Below, one piece after another: positions 9,141-17,455 of a stretch of DNA of 64,000 bases. The position numbers and the translations under genes were made by a program. The notes beneath the pieces were generated by a model. It did not search any database. It saw nothing but the letters and a program-made list of their open reading frames with translations, and was not told the origin of the DNA. The stretch is from Desulfococcus sp041737845. Lineage in GTDB: Bacteria > Desulfobacterota > Desulfobacteria > Desulfobacterales > Desulfococcaceae. The stretch is taken from assembly GCF_041737845.1 (NCBI RefSeq), contig NZ_JBGSQX010000152.1:1-64000 (forward strand), given 5' to 3'. How positions within the stretch are numbered: position 1 is the stretch's first letter; each line of letters opens with the position of its first letter.

Positions 9141-9144
9141 AGGC

Positions 9145-11919
9145 CTATCGCGTCAGCGCACCGTAGATCCTGAGCAGCTTGTCCGGAAGCTCCCGGACGT
9201 CTGAGATGACGTTGTGATGGAAGCTACCGTAGAGATCGTCGAGGGCTTCGCCGCCGACGATGTTGACGGTGATGGCCCGGGCGTGGATCCGCTTGGCCCG
9301 GGCCTCGGCGATGGCCTTCCGGGTGTCGGCGATGGCGTACTCCCGCTTGTACCCGGTGTCGTTGGGGAAACCGTCCCCCAGCACGATGAGGAGCCGCACC
9401 CGGGCCGCCGCCGTCATGAGCTGGGCTGTGGCGTGGCGGATGGCCGCTCCCATCCGGGTGCTGCGCTGGGGGGCCATGGCGCCGATCCGTCCCCGGACGG
9501 CATCGTCCACCGGCCGGTCGAAATCCTTGATCCGGTAGTAATCCACCCCCAGACGCCCCGTTCCGGAGAACCCCGCCACGGCGAAATTGTCCCCCACCAC
9601 CGTCAGTGCCTCCGAGAAGAGCACGATGGCCTCCTTTTCAAGATCGAGCACCGTGGCCTTCGACCCGAAGACCCGGTTGGCGGTGGAGCGGGAAAGGTCC
9701 ACCAGGAGCAGTACCGCAACGTCCCGCTGCTGCTTGACGCGCTTGGTGTAGAGCCGGTCCGAGGGCATGATGCCCGCCTTCCGGTCGACGGCGTAATCGA
9801 TGAGCGCGCGGTAATCGAAGTCGTCCCCCTCGGTCCAGCGGCGGAGCAGGGTCAGTTCCCTGGGCCTCAGCAGCTCGAAGGCCCTCCGGATGTTCTGAAT
9901 CAGCCCGTAGCGGGACCGGAGGACCCTGTCGTAAAAATCGACGGCAGCGCCTCCAAGGGGCCGGTCCGAGACCCGGACATGGTCGTGGAGATAGTCCCCC
10001 AGTCCGTGATCCCATTCGCGGTACCAGAAGACCGGATAGGGCGAGGACTCCGCCGCCCGGGCGTCCGCGGCTTTTTCTCCTAGAACCTCCGCCAGCACCT
10101 CCACCGTCAGCTCGGCCATGGCGGAAACCCCATCGGTGCTGCCGGACTCCCCGGCCTCGGGGGAGGCGACGATCTCCCGGAGGTCCTCCCGGGACAGGGC
10201 TCCCCGCTGCCGGATAAGACGCTTGCGGAGGTCCTGCCGGTAGACCTTGACCCCTTTCGCCTTCAAAAGGGCCTGGATCCGTCCGGCCATCCGCTCGAAA
10301 CCAAGCTGGGTCGAAAACCGGAGGTCCGGCCGCAGGCGCCGGCCAAAGGGCGGCGACAGGGGTCTCAGGGGGCCGTCGCCGCCGGCAAGGCCCCGAACGA
10401 TGGGATAGACCTCGTGCACCAGCATGCCCACGGCGTTCACGCCGGTTTCGGCGGTGATCCGGTCATAGAACCGCTCCTCGACCGCGCTCAGGGACCGGCG
10501 GAATTCCCTCGACCGGACCGTGAGGTCCTCTCCCAGGGCCACCCGCCGGTAGAGCCACGGCAGGAATTCCCGCCCCCTTTCCCCGGTGGCTGCAGGCCCC
10601 GCAGCAGCGATCAGGAAGGGAAAGGCGCTTCGCACCACGCCCGGATACACCTTCTTGAGGATCATGCGGATCCGGCCGTGCTCGAAGAGGGTAAAGAGGT
10701 CCCGGGCCAGGTCGGGATCGGGGAAGATCCGGAAAAACCGCTCGAGATCCGACCGGTCTGCCGCTTCCGGGTCCGCCTGCGGCAGCCCCAGGGCCTCCAG
10801 GGTCCTTTCCAGATCGAAATCGAAGGTGCCGAATTCGGTATACGCCGATTCGAGCCGCACCAGGCATTTATACAGATCCCGGTTGTCTTCCCTGCGCGGG
10901 AACAGGCTGATCTCGTCGGCAAGGTAAATCCACCGGCCGTCCGAGACGACCAGTGGCGGCTCCAAAAGCCCGGCTGTTGGGCTTCCGGGCATGGATGACA
11001 GGGGCCGGACGGAGACCCCCGTGCCGGTTCGGGCCTGGAGATATCGGTTGAGCTGCCCCCGGATCTCCGGGAGGGCCACGGCGACCAGGAGCTCCTGGCA
11101 GGCGTCGCGGCCCTGCTGGGAGGCCAGAGAGAGGAAGTTGACCCCCTGGTCCTCGCGGCGCTCGAAGGCTTCGATCCCCGCCGTGACGAACCGCCGCAAG
11201 CCGTCTTCCGAAAGGCGGCAGAGCGTTTCCGCAAGCGCGGCCATGAACGGGTGGGCGAGGCGGACATCCGCCCGCACCACCCGCCGGAACTGGGAAATCT
11301 GCCCGTTCCGTTTCAGCTCGGGAAGTCCGGCGACGGTTTCGGGCACGGCCCGGGCAAGAAAGAGGCACTCCTTGTAGGGCAGGTCCCGGGAAAAGATATC
11401 GTGGAGCAGACCCAGAAAGGCGGCTGCGGTGGCATGGCACCCCTCCCCCAGAAGCAGCGAGAGATAGTCGAAGGGCTTTTTGAGGGTGTATTCCCCCTTC
11501 TTCCGCATCACCCCGACCACCCGGGAGAAGCGTTCGACCAGGTCGTCGTCGCCGTGTTTCAAAACCGGCACCCAGTAGCGGGCGAGCATCCGCCCGAGAT
11601 TGACGCCCTTTTCCCCGACATCGCGGACCATCTCCCGGTAGCCGGCAAGGCGGTCCGCGGAGACCTCCCCCAGCAGGCCGGCAACCCCCTCGGCCACCAG
11701 ATAGCCAAGCTCGATGTCTTTCACCATGGCCCGGAGGGTCTCCTCCTCCAGCATCTCAGTCATCTCCCGGGGGATGCGGCGGTGCTTGGCCGCGAGGATG
11801 GCCGTCACCTTCCCGCTCAGTTCGGGATCGATGATTTCCAGGCGATCGAGACGGGGAATGTCGGCCATGGCGCGGGGGACGGTCGCGGGTGGATTTCCGG
11901 GGTCTTCAGAAAAGGTCAT
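9145..11919 (-). CDS. NorD/CbbO-like von Willebrand factor A protein
   Basis: A large (924-residue) cytosolic protein with a C-terminal VWA domain of the type that partners MoxR AAA+ ATPases such as NorQ or CbbQ. The VWA starts around residue 735 with VAVLLLVDLSRST (metal-ion site DxSxS), continues with RSTRMGAAIRHA and ends with LLIVLGDGFPND and VNIVGG. The long N-terminal two thirds is helical and typical of NorD/CbbO. Such pairs remodel metalloenzymes, for example nitric oxide reductase or Rubisco. Neither norBC nor Rubisco is in the window, so the client is unknown. Its start overlaps the end of the ATPase gene (11906), showing coupling. Confidence 0.85.
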   Translation of the reverse strand: MTFSEDPGNPPATVPRAMADIPRLDRLEIIDPELSGKVTAILAAKHRRIPREMTEMLEEETLRAMVKDIELGYLVAEGVAGLLGEVSADRLAGYREMVRDVGEKGVNLGRMLARYWVPVLKHGDDDLVERFSRVVGVMRKKGEYTLKKPFDYLSLLLGEGCHATAAAFLGLLHDIFSRDLPYKECLFLARAVPETVAGLPELKRNGQISQFRRVVRADVRLAHPFMAALAETLCRLSEDGLRRFVTAGIEAFERREDQGVNFLSLASQQGRDACQELLVAVALPEIRGQLNRYLQARTGTGVSVRPLSSMPGSPTAGLLEPPLVVSDGRWIYLADEISLFPRREDNRDLYKCLVRLESAYTEFGTFDFDLERTLEALGLPQADPEAADRSDLERFFRIFPDPDLARDLFTLFEHGRIRMILKKVYPGVVRSAFPFLIAAAGPAATGERGREFLPWLYRRVALGEDLTVRSREFRRSLSAVEERFYDRITAETGVNAVGMLVHEVYPIVRGLAGGDGPLRPLSPPFGRRLRPDLRFSTQLGFERMAGRIQALLKAKGVKVYRQDLRKRLIRQRGALSREDLREIVASPEAGESGSTDGVSAMAELTVEVLAEVLGEKAADARAAESSPYPVFWYREWDHGLGDYLHDHVRVSDRPLGGAAVDFYDRVLRSRYGLIQNIRRAFELLRPRELTLLRRWTEGDDFDYRALIDYAVDRKAGIMPSDRLYTKRVKQQRDVAVLLLVDLSRSTANRVFGSKATVLDLEKEAIVLFSEALTVVGDNFAVAGFSGTGRLGVDYYRIKDFDRPVDDAVRGRIGAMAPQRSTRMGAAIRHATAQLMTAAARVRLLIVLGDGFPNDTGYKREYAIADTRKAIAEARAKRIHARAITVNIVGGEALDDLYGSFHHNVISDVRELPDKLLRIYGALTR

Positions 11920-12724
11920 CGATCAGGTCCCCCAGGGTCTCCTGGAGGCGTTCGTCGTCCGTGAGGGGGAGACAGACGGCCGACCGGCAGGCCTCGCGGA
12001 CGGGCACCCCCCGGCGGATGAGCTGGGCCGCGTAGATGAGCAGCCGCGTTCCGGCGCCCTCTGTCAGGCCGTGCTCCCGGATGTTCCGGATCTTCCCCGC
12101 AAGGGTCACCAGCTTCAGGGCGGTATCCAGGTCGATCCCGCCCTCGTGGGAGACGATCTCGGCCTCCCTTTCCGGCGCGGGGTAGTCGAAGGTCATGGAG
12201 ACGAAGCGCTGGCGGGTGCTCTGCTTGAGGTCCTTCAAGACCGACTGGTAGCCCGGGTTATAGGAGATGACCAGGACGAAATCGGGATGGGCCGCAAGCA
12301 CCTCCCCTTTTTTGTCGATGGCCAGGGTCCTCCGGTTGTCCGTGAGGGGATGGATGACCACCGTGGTATCCTTCCTGGCCTCCACGACCTCGTCCAGGTA
12401 GCAGATGGCGCCCATCCGGACGGCCCGGGTGAGGGGGCCGTCCTCCCAGACGGTCTCGTCGTTCTTGAGGAGGTACCGGCCGATGAGGTCGGAGGCGAAG
12501 AGGTCCTCGTGGCAGGCGACGGTGACGAGGGGGCGGCCCAGCCGAAAGGCCATGTGCTCCACGAAACGCGTCTTTCCGCAGCCGGTGGGCCCTTTCAGCA
12601 TGACCGGCAGCCGCGCTGCATAGGCGGCCTCGAAGAGGGCGATCTCACGGCCCGTTTCCAGATAGTAGGGGGCGCTCCGGATCCGATATTTCTCCCTTTC
12701 CGCCGCAACCGCCGCGTCCGTCAT
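11906..12724 (-). CDS. NorQ/CbbQ-like AAA+ ATPase (MoxR family)
   Basis: A 272-residue MoxR-family ATPase. Walker A is GPTGCGKT with the preceding VML, and Walker B is AICYLDEV. ACHEDLFASDLIGRY, the Asn-containing VISYNPGYQSVLKDLK and the QRFVSMTFDYP segment are NorQ/CbbQ signatures. The start is placed at the Met at 12724 because GGGGAGGA lies just upstream of it; a further Met at 12775 in frame has no good ribosome site. The gene overlaps the VWA gene downstream by 14 bases, so both products probably form one chaperone complex for an unknown metalloenzyme. Confidence 0.88.
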   Translation of the reverse strand: MTDAAVAAEREKYRIRSAPYYLETGREIALFEAAYAARLPVMLKGPTGCGKTRFVEHMAFRLGRPLVTVACHEDLFASDLIGRYLLKNDETVWEDGPLTRAVRMGAICYLDEVVEARKDTTVVIHPLTDNRRTLAIDKKGEVLAAHPDFVLVISYNPGYQSVLKDLKQSTRQRFVSMTFDYPAPEREAEIVSHEGGIDLDTALKLVTLAGKIRNIREHGLTEGAGTRLLIYAAQLIRRGVPVREACRSAVCLPLTDDERLQETLGDLIDDLF

Positions 12725-12781
12725 TCCGTCCTCCCCGATGGGCTTTGATTGATCTTGCGTTGCACCGGCAAACATGTCTAT

Positions 12782-12811
12782 ATGACTCTCTTCCGGATGA
12801 CTCTCTTCCGG
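12782..12811. repeat. Two tandem copies of a 15-base unit in a divergent promoter gap
   Basis: ATGACTCTCTTCCGG occurs at 12782-12796 and again, identical, at 12797-12811. The pair lies between the start of the NorQ-like gene (-) and the TraB gene (+), the right place for a regulator binding site. Nothing identifies the regulator. Confidence 0.7.
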
Positions 12812-12881
12812 GCCATGCCTGGCATTCCGGAGGATACGACCGCGTCATATTCATTACGAACGAATGAGGAATTATAGCATA

Positions 12882-14051
12882 ATGGAAGTAAACCTCAACA
12901 GGAATGTCGATCGCATCTTCACCGCCGACAAGGAAATCCTCCTGGTGGGAACGGCCCACGTCTCCAAGGAGAGCGCCGCCCTGGTCCGGGAGGTCATCGA
13001 GGCCGAACAGCCCGACACGGTCTGCGTGGAACTCTGCGCATCCCGATACCAGGCCATCCGAAACCAGGACCAGTGGCGGGAGATGGACATCGTCAAGGTC
13101 ATTCGGGAGAAAAAGGCCTTCCTCCTCCTGTCGAACCTGATGCTGGCCGCCTTTCAAAAGCGGATCGCCCAGAAGCTCGACGTCACCCCCGGCCAGGAGA
13201 TGCTGACGGCCATGGAAACGGCCGACGCCATCGGGGCAAAAACCCACCTGGCCGACCGGGACATCCGCGTGACTCTCTCCCGGACCTGGCGCATCATGGG
13301 CTTCCGGGACAAGGTGAAGGTCCTGTTCCACCTCATCCTGTCCATGGGGGATCTGGGGGAGATCAGCGAGGCGGACGTGGAGCGGATGAAAGACCAGGAC
13401 ATCCTGGAAAGCCTGCTGGCGGAGGTCGGCAAATCCCTGCCCGTCCTGAAAACCATTCTCATCGACGAGCGGGACCTCTACCTGGCCCAGAAAATCCGGA
13501 CCGCCCCCGGAACCAAGATCGTCGCGGTGGTCGGCGCGGGCCATGTGCCCGGCATTCGCGCGAACTGGGAGAAAGAGATCGATATCGCGGACCTGGAGAA
13601 GATTCCTCCCAAAGGCCGGTTTTCCGGGGTGCTCAAATGGCTGCTGCCCCTTGCGATCGCGGCCATCTTCGCTTTCGGATTCTATTACGGCGGCGCCGAG
13701 GCGGGCACCCACATGGCCCTCTCGTGGGTCGTCGCACACGGTATTTTCGCGGGAGGCGGCGCCCTCATCGCCCTGGGTCACCCGGCGACCATCGCCTCGG
13801 CCGTGCTGGCCTCGCCCCTCACCTCCCTCAACCCCATGGTGGCGGCGGGCTGGGTTTCGGGCCTGGTCGAAGCCCTTATGAAAAAGCCCAAGGTGATGGA
13901 CTTCGAGGACCTGTCCAAAGACATCCTCTCCGTCCGGGGTTTCTGGCGCAATAAGGTGACGCGGGTCCTGCTCGTGGTGGTCTTCACCAACCTGGGAAGC
14001 TCCATCGGCACCTTCGTGGCCATTCCGCTCATGGTCAAGGTGCTGGGGTGA
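12882..14051 (+). CDS. TraB/PrgY-family membrane protein
   Basis: Member of the TraB (pheromone-shutdown related) family, about 389 residues. The N-terminal alpha/beta part carries ILLVGTAHVSKESA, DTVCVELCASRY and, further on, VVAVVGAGHVPGI; the GTAHVS and GAGHVPG motifs with conserved His and Glu resemble a metallo-hydrolase fold. The C-terminal third has about four membrane helices (LLPLAIAAIFAFGFYYGG, GIFAGGGALIALGHP, VTRVLLVVVFTNLG, IGTFVAIPLMV). Function in bacteria is not established. GAGGA at 12866-12870 favours the Met at 12882 over an upstream Met at 12864. The gene converges on the ASKHA gene. Confidence 0.85.
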   Translation: MEVNLNRNVDRIFTADKEILLVGTAHVSKESAALVREVIEAEQPDTVCVELCASRYQAIRNQDQWREMDIVKVIREKKAFLLLSNLMLAAFQKRIAQKLDVTPGQEMLTAMETADAIGAKTHLADRDIRVTLSRTWRIMGFRDKVKVLFHLILSMGDLGEISEADVERMKDQDILESLLAEVGKSLPVLKTILIDERDLYLAQKIRTAPGTKIVAVVGAGHVPGIRANWEKEIDIADLEKIPPKGRFSGVLKWLLPLAIAAIFAFGFYYGGAEAGTHMALSWVVAHGIFAGGGALIALGHPATIASAVLASPLTSLNPMVAAGWVSGLVEALMKKPKVMDFEDLSKDILSVRGFWRNKVTRVLLVVVFTNLGSSIGTFVAIPLMVKVLG

Positions 14052-14079
14052 CGCCGGGAGCATTCTCGGGAACGCGATA

Positions 14080-15651
14080 TCAGCCCCAGACCTGGACGGA
14101 CGGGAATAGCGACGGCTCGGTGTGGGGCAGGAACCTGGCCGCGCTGAAGCGGTTCATGAGCTCCTGGTTGACGTTGAGTTCGATGTAGGTGATCCGGTCC
14201 CGGATGCGGTCCATCTCGGCCGTACAGTCGTCGAGGGTCAGGGCCAGGGCCGCCCCGCCCAGGGAGCTGTTGCCCAGGGGCCGGTAGCATTCCATGGGAA
14301 GGTCCGGGATCATGCCGATGGTGATGGCCGAGCGGGGTTTGATGAACGAACCGAAGGTGCCGGCCACGTAGAAGCGGGTGAGGTCCCGGGGGGTCATCCC
14401 CACCGAGAGGGTGATGGTCTCCAGGATGGTGTACATGGCCGCCTTGGAGCGGATCAGGCTGTCGATGTCGGCCTGGCTCATCATGAGGGCCCGGCCGGTG
14501 GCCGAATCCGCCGCCGGGACCACGATGATATGGTTCATCCCGTCGATGACGGCAAGGTTTTTCCCGCACTTTTCCGGCACCAGCTTCCCCCGGATATCGA
14601 GCATCCCCGACAAGAAGAGATGGGCCGCCAGGTCGATGATGCCCGAGCCGCAGATGCCCCGGGGCGGGAGGCCCCCGATGGTTTCCCAGCGGAACCGCCG
14701 GGTTTGGCGGTCGACGGTCACCGTATCGATCACCCCCGGGGCCGCCATCATGCCCATCCGGGCCACGCCGCTCTCCAGGGCCGGTCCGGCCGCGCCGGCG
14801 CAGGCGATGAGCCAGTCCCGGTTGCCCAGGATCACCTCGGCGTTGGTGCCCACGTCCACCAGGATGGCCGTCTCCTCGATCTCGTTCATCCCGGAAAAGA
14901 GAATCCCGGCGATGAGGTCGCCGCCGAAGTAGCTCCCGACATTGGGAAACACCAGGACCCGGGCCCGGGGATGGATCTCGAGGCCCAGCTCCGAAGCCGG
15001 GATCGGATCGGGGGTGTTGACGGCGGGGATGTAGGGCTCCCGGATGATCCACCGGGGCGGGATGCCCAGGAAGAGGTGGCTCATGGCCGTGTTGCCGGCG
15101 ACGGTCGCGAGGTATACGTCCGCGGGCGAGAAGCCCGCGCGGGCGCACAGGGCCGCGATGGCCCGGTTCAGCCCGCCGATGACCATGGCCTGCATCCCGG
15201 CCAGCCCCTCGGCCGCATCCGCATGATGGATCCGCGCAAGGACATCCGGACCCACGGCGATCTGGGGGTTGTCGAAGGCATCCTCTTCCAGGGTCCGGCC
15301 GGAGGCCAGGTCCACCAGACGGAGGACGATGCGCGTGGTTCCGAGGTCCACCGCGAGGCCGGCCATGACCCGGGGGGCCGCCGGGTCGGCCATGCCCAGG
15401 AGCTGGTGGCCGTACCGGTCCTTGAAGAGCAGGCAGCGGGCAGAATAGCCCCAGCTTCTGAGGGCCTCGGGGATCTCTCTCAGGAGGGGGAGGTCGATCC
15501 GGACCCGGTCCGAATCGAGCCGCCGCATCAGGGCCCGCTGCAGGCGGTCGGCGTCGGCCGTATTGTCTTTTAGGCTGGGGGGCGTGAGGCGGACCGTCAC
15601 CACCCGGCGGTTCTCCCCCGCCGAGGGGGGTGCCGGCGCAGGTTCGGTCAT
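14080..15651 (-). CDS. ASKHA-domain corrinoid activation protein lacking the N-terminal ferredoxin domain
   Basis: Reductive activators of corrinoid enzymes (RACE, RamA-like, DUF4445) use ATP to re-reduce inactive cob(II)alamin on corrinoid proteins. Here the ASKHA core is complete: GLAVDLGTTRIVLRLVDLASG near residue 95, NPQIAVGPDVLARI, TVAGNTAMSHLFLG, PNVGSYFGGDLIAGI, LVDVGTNAEVILGN, ACAGAAGPALESG and GICGSGIIDLAA. The usual N-terminal [2Fe-2S] domain (about 90 residues with four Cys) is absent. The protein begins directly with the linker region from the ATG at 15651, which overlaps the sirtuin stop in ATGA. An electron donor encoded elsewhere may replace the missing domain (inference). Confidence 0.87.
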   Translation of the reverse strand: MTEPAPAPPSAGENRRVVTVRLTPPSLKDNTADADRLQRALMRRLDSDRVRIDLPLLREIPEALRSWGYSARCLLFKDRYGHQLLGMADPAAPRVMAGLAVDLGTTRIVLRLVDLASGRTLEEDAFDNPQIAVGPDVLARIHHADAAEGLAGMQAMVIGGLNRAIAALCARAGFSPADVYLATVAGNTAMSHLFLGIPPRWIIREPYIPAVNTPDPIPASELGLEIHPRARVLVFPNVGSYFGGDLIAGILFSGMNEIEETAILVDVGTNAEVILGNRDWLIACAGAAGPALESGVARMGMMAAPGVIDTVTVDRQTRRFRWETIGGLPPRGICGSGIIDLAAHLFLSGMLDIRGKLVPEKCGKNLAVIDGMNHIIVVPAADSATGRALMMSQADIDSLIRSKAAMYTILETITLSVGMTPRDLTRFYVAGTFGSFIKPRSAITIGMIPDLPMECYRPLGNSSLGGAALALTLDDCTAEMDRIRDRITYIELNVNQELMNRFSAARFLPHTEPSLFPSVQVWG

Positions 15652-16394
15652 CCCATGCTTTCCAGTTCCGACACCAGGGCGTTCATGACATCGCCGGCAC
15701 CGCCCCGGATCAGGTAGTCGCTGACATATCCGGTGAGGGGGGTCCGCTCCGGGTTGATCTCGATGATTCTTGCCCCGGTCTCCCGGGCGATGACGGGCAT
15801 GGTTGCCGCGGGATGGACCATGGCCGAGGTGCCCACCACCATCATGACATCGCACCTCATGGCGAGCTGCCGGGAGCGCTGGAGCGCCGCGGGGGGGATC
15901 TCCTCCCCGAAGAAGACCCAGTCCGGCCGCAGGACCCCGCCGCATGCGCAGACCGGAGGAAGACTGGAGATGTCCACATCCCGGGTCCGCTTCTTCCCCC
16001 CGCAGTCCATGCACCGCTGCCAGGCGCAGTTGCCGTGAAACTCCAGAACGTCCGTGCTGCCCGCCATCTGGTGAAGCCCGTCGACATTCTGGGTGATGAC
16101 CGAGGCAAGGAGCCCCATGGCCTCCAGGCGCGCCAGCCCCTTGTGCCCGTCATTGGGCGCGGCGCGGTCGATGATCTCCTTGAGGTCCCGGATCAGGACG
16201 CGCCAGACCTTGCCCGGATCCTTCTCAAAGGTGTCGATATGCCCGAATTCCATGGGATCTACCCGTTCCCAGATGCCGCCCTTTCCGCGAAACGGCGGGA
16301 TGCCGCTCTCCACGGAGATGCCGGCGCCCGTCAAGGCGACGGCGCATTTCGAGGCCAGGAGATCCTCCGCGGCCCGTCGAATCAAATCCATCAT
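15648..16394 (-). CDS. NAD-dependent protein deacylase (sirtuin)
   Basis: Sirtuins remove acyl groups from lysine using NAD, giving nicotinamide and O-acyl-ADP-ribose. Motifs in order: ALTGAGISVESGIPPFRG (NAD site; Pro where Asp or Thr is more usual), TQNVDGLHQMAG, the catalytic His in LEFHGN, a zinc site with Cys-x2-Cys (RCMDCGG) and Cys-x-Cys (VCACGG), VFFGEEIP, and VVGTSAMVHPAA. 248 residues from the ATG at 16394, which overlaps the MBL gene stop in ATGA. It sits in the same minus-strand group as a histone-deacetylase-like gene (19022-19972). Confidence 0.93.
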   Translation of the reverse strand: MMDLIRRAAEDLLASKCAVALTGAGISVESGIPPFRGKGGIWERVDPMEFGHIDTFEKDPGKVWRVLIRDLKEIIDRAAPNDGHKGLARLEAMGLLASVITQNVDGLHQMAGSTDVLEFHGNCAWQRCMDCGGKKRTRDVDISSLPPVCACGGVLRPDWVFFGEEIPPAALQRSRQLAMRCDVMMVVGTSAMVHPAATMPVIARETGARIIEINPERTPLTGYVSDYLIRGGAGDVMNALVSELESMG

Positions 16395-17233
16395 AACGTA
16401 AACTCCATATCCGTGCCCACGGCGAAGCATTCGAGGGATTTGCCGCGGGCGTCGATGACTTCCCGGCATGCCGCGACGATGCCGTCGACCTCCGGGTCCG
16501 TGCGGTCCTGGTTGAGGTGAAACAGGCCCAGGCGCTTCACCCCGCCCTCAAGCGCCAGCTCCAGGGCGTCTATATAGGTGGAGTGCCCCCATTTGCGCCG
16601 TTCGAGGTACTCCTCGGGGGTGTACTCCGCGTCGTGCATGAGCAGGTCGGCGCCTGCGACGAAATCGAGGTATCTGTCGTAGGTCACCCCGCCGACGTGC
16701 GGGTATCGCAGCTCGTTGTCCGTCAGGAACACAAAGGTCCTGCCGTTTTCGGTGAACTTGTATCCCATCCCCGTATTGGGGTGGCTCAAGGGGATCGCCT
16801 GGACAGACAGGGGGCCGATATTGAAGGCGACGCTGCACTGGATATCCTCGGCATAGGAGACCCTGGCACTGGTTTCGCCGTAGGGCACGGGAAAGTAGGG
16901 CGGCGCCATGACCTTGGAAAGCATCGTTTCCACGAATTTGGAATAGGGGCACCGATACATGCGGAGCTGCGTCCGGGAAATGTAAATGGGCTTGAAAAAG
17001 GGAAACCCCATCACGTGGTCCCAGTGGGCGTGGGTGAAGATCATATGGTATTCGTAGCGGCCTTCGGCCACCAGATGGCGGCCCAGCCGACGGATGCCGG
17101 TTCCCGCATCGACGATGATGATGTCCCCCGCCTGGTTGCGGATCTCGATACATGTGGTATCGCCGCCGTACCGAATGTACTCCTTCCCGGATACGGGAAC
17201 GGATCCCCTTGAGCCCCAGCATCTGATAAACAT
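16391..17233 (-). CDS. MBL-fold metallo-hydrolase (RNase Z / cyclic phosphodiesterase-like group)
   Basis: A 280-residue metallo-beta-lactamase-fold protein. The metal motif HAHWDH is in FTHAHWDHVMGFPFF around residue 75; IPLSHPNTGMGY, LTDNELRY, a LLMHDAEYTPEEY aspartate and GHSTYIDALELAL supply later ligands. The opening IRCWGSRGSVPVSG with YGGDTTCIEI is typical of this RNase Z-like branch. The substrate cannot be told. The start is put at the Met at 17233, with AGGGTGA just upstream; the frame runs on further upstream but that part is the dispersed repeat at 17242. It overlaps the sirtuin by four bases. Confidence 0.82.
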   Translation of the reverse strand: MFIRCWGSRGSVPVSGKEYIRYGGDTTCIEIRNQAGDIIIVDAGTGIRRLGRHLVAEGRYEYHMIFTHAHWDHVMGFPFFKPIYISRTQLRMYRCPYSKFVETMLSKVMAPPYFPVPYGETSARVSYAEDIQCSVAFNIGPLSVQAIPLSHPNTGMGYKFTENGRTFVFLTDNELRYPHVGGVTYDRYLDFVAGADLLMHDAEYTPEEYLERRKWGHSTYIDALELALEGGVKRLGLFHLNQDRTDPEVDGIVAACREVIDARGKSLECFAVGTDMEFTL

Positions 17234-17241
17234 AATCACCC

Positions 17242-17387
17242 TTGACGGTTCCGTAAAAAGGCCGATATCTGTGTTACGCTTCATCCCTCGTCACTGCGGC
17301 GTACTGCAGGTACTTCTTCATTCCTCGGGATTCGCAAGACTTGATCTCGGCTTTTTTACGGAACCGTCTGAAAATCGACTTGTTACG
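17242..17387 (+). repeat. Dispersed ~145 bp repeat with 22-base terminal inverted repeats, copy A
   Basis: The copy runs from TTGACGG at 17242 to TTACG at 17387. Positions 17244-17265 and 17347-17368 are inverted repeats of each other over 22 bases with one mismatch. A short tail TGAAAATCGACTTGTTACG follows. The same sequence, reversed, is at 32673-32816, including the internal segments GATATCTG(C/T)GTTACGC and ATTCCTCGGGATTCGCA. It lies between the prmA-like and MBL genes. No coding capacity is evident, so it looks like a non-autonomous (MITE-like) or REP-type element. Confidence 0.85.
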
Positions 17388-17455
17388 GGGGTATCTCCCT
17401 TTGCTTCGGAAACGCGGCAGCCCCGTCGTCCCCTGGAGATGCCGCGCCGCCCTTT

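Noticed and set aside
12645..14063. A 472-codon minus-strand frame opposite the TraB gene
   Set aside because: It is rich in Asp, His and Gly, with no motif. The plus-strand TraB frame carries the family signatures.
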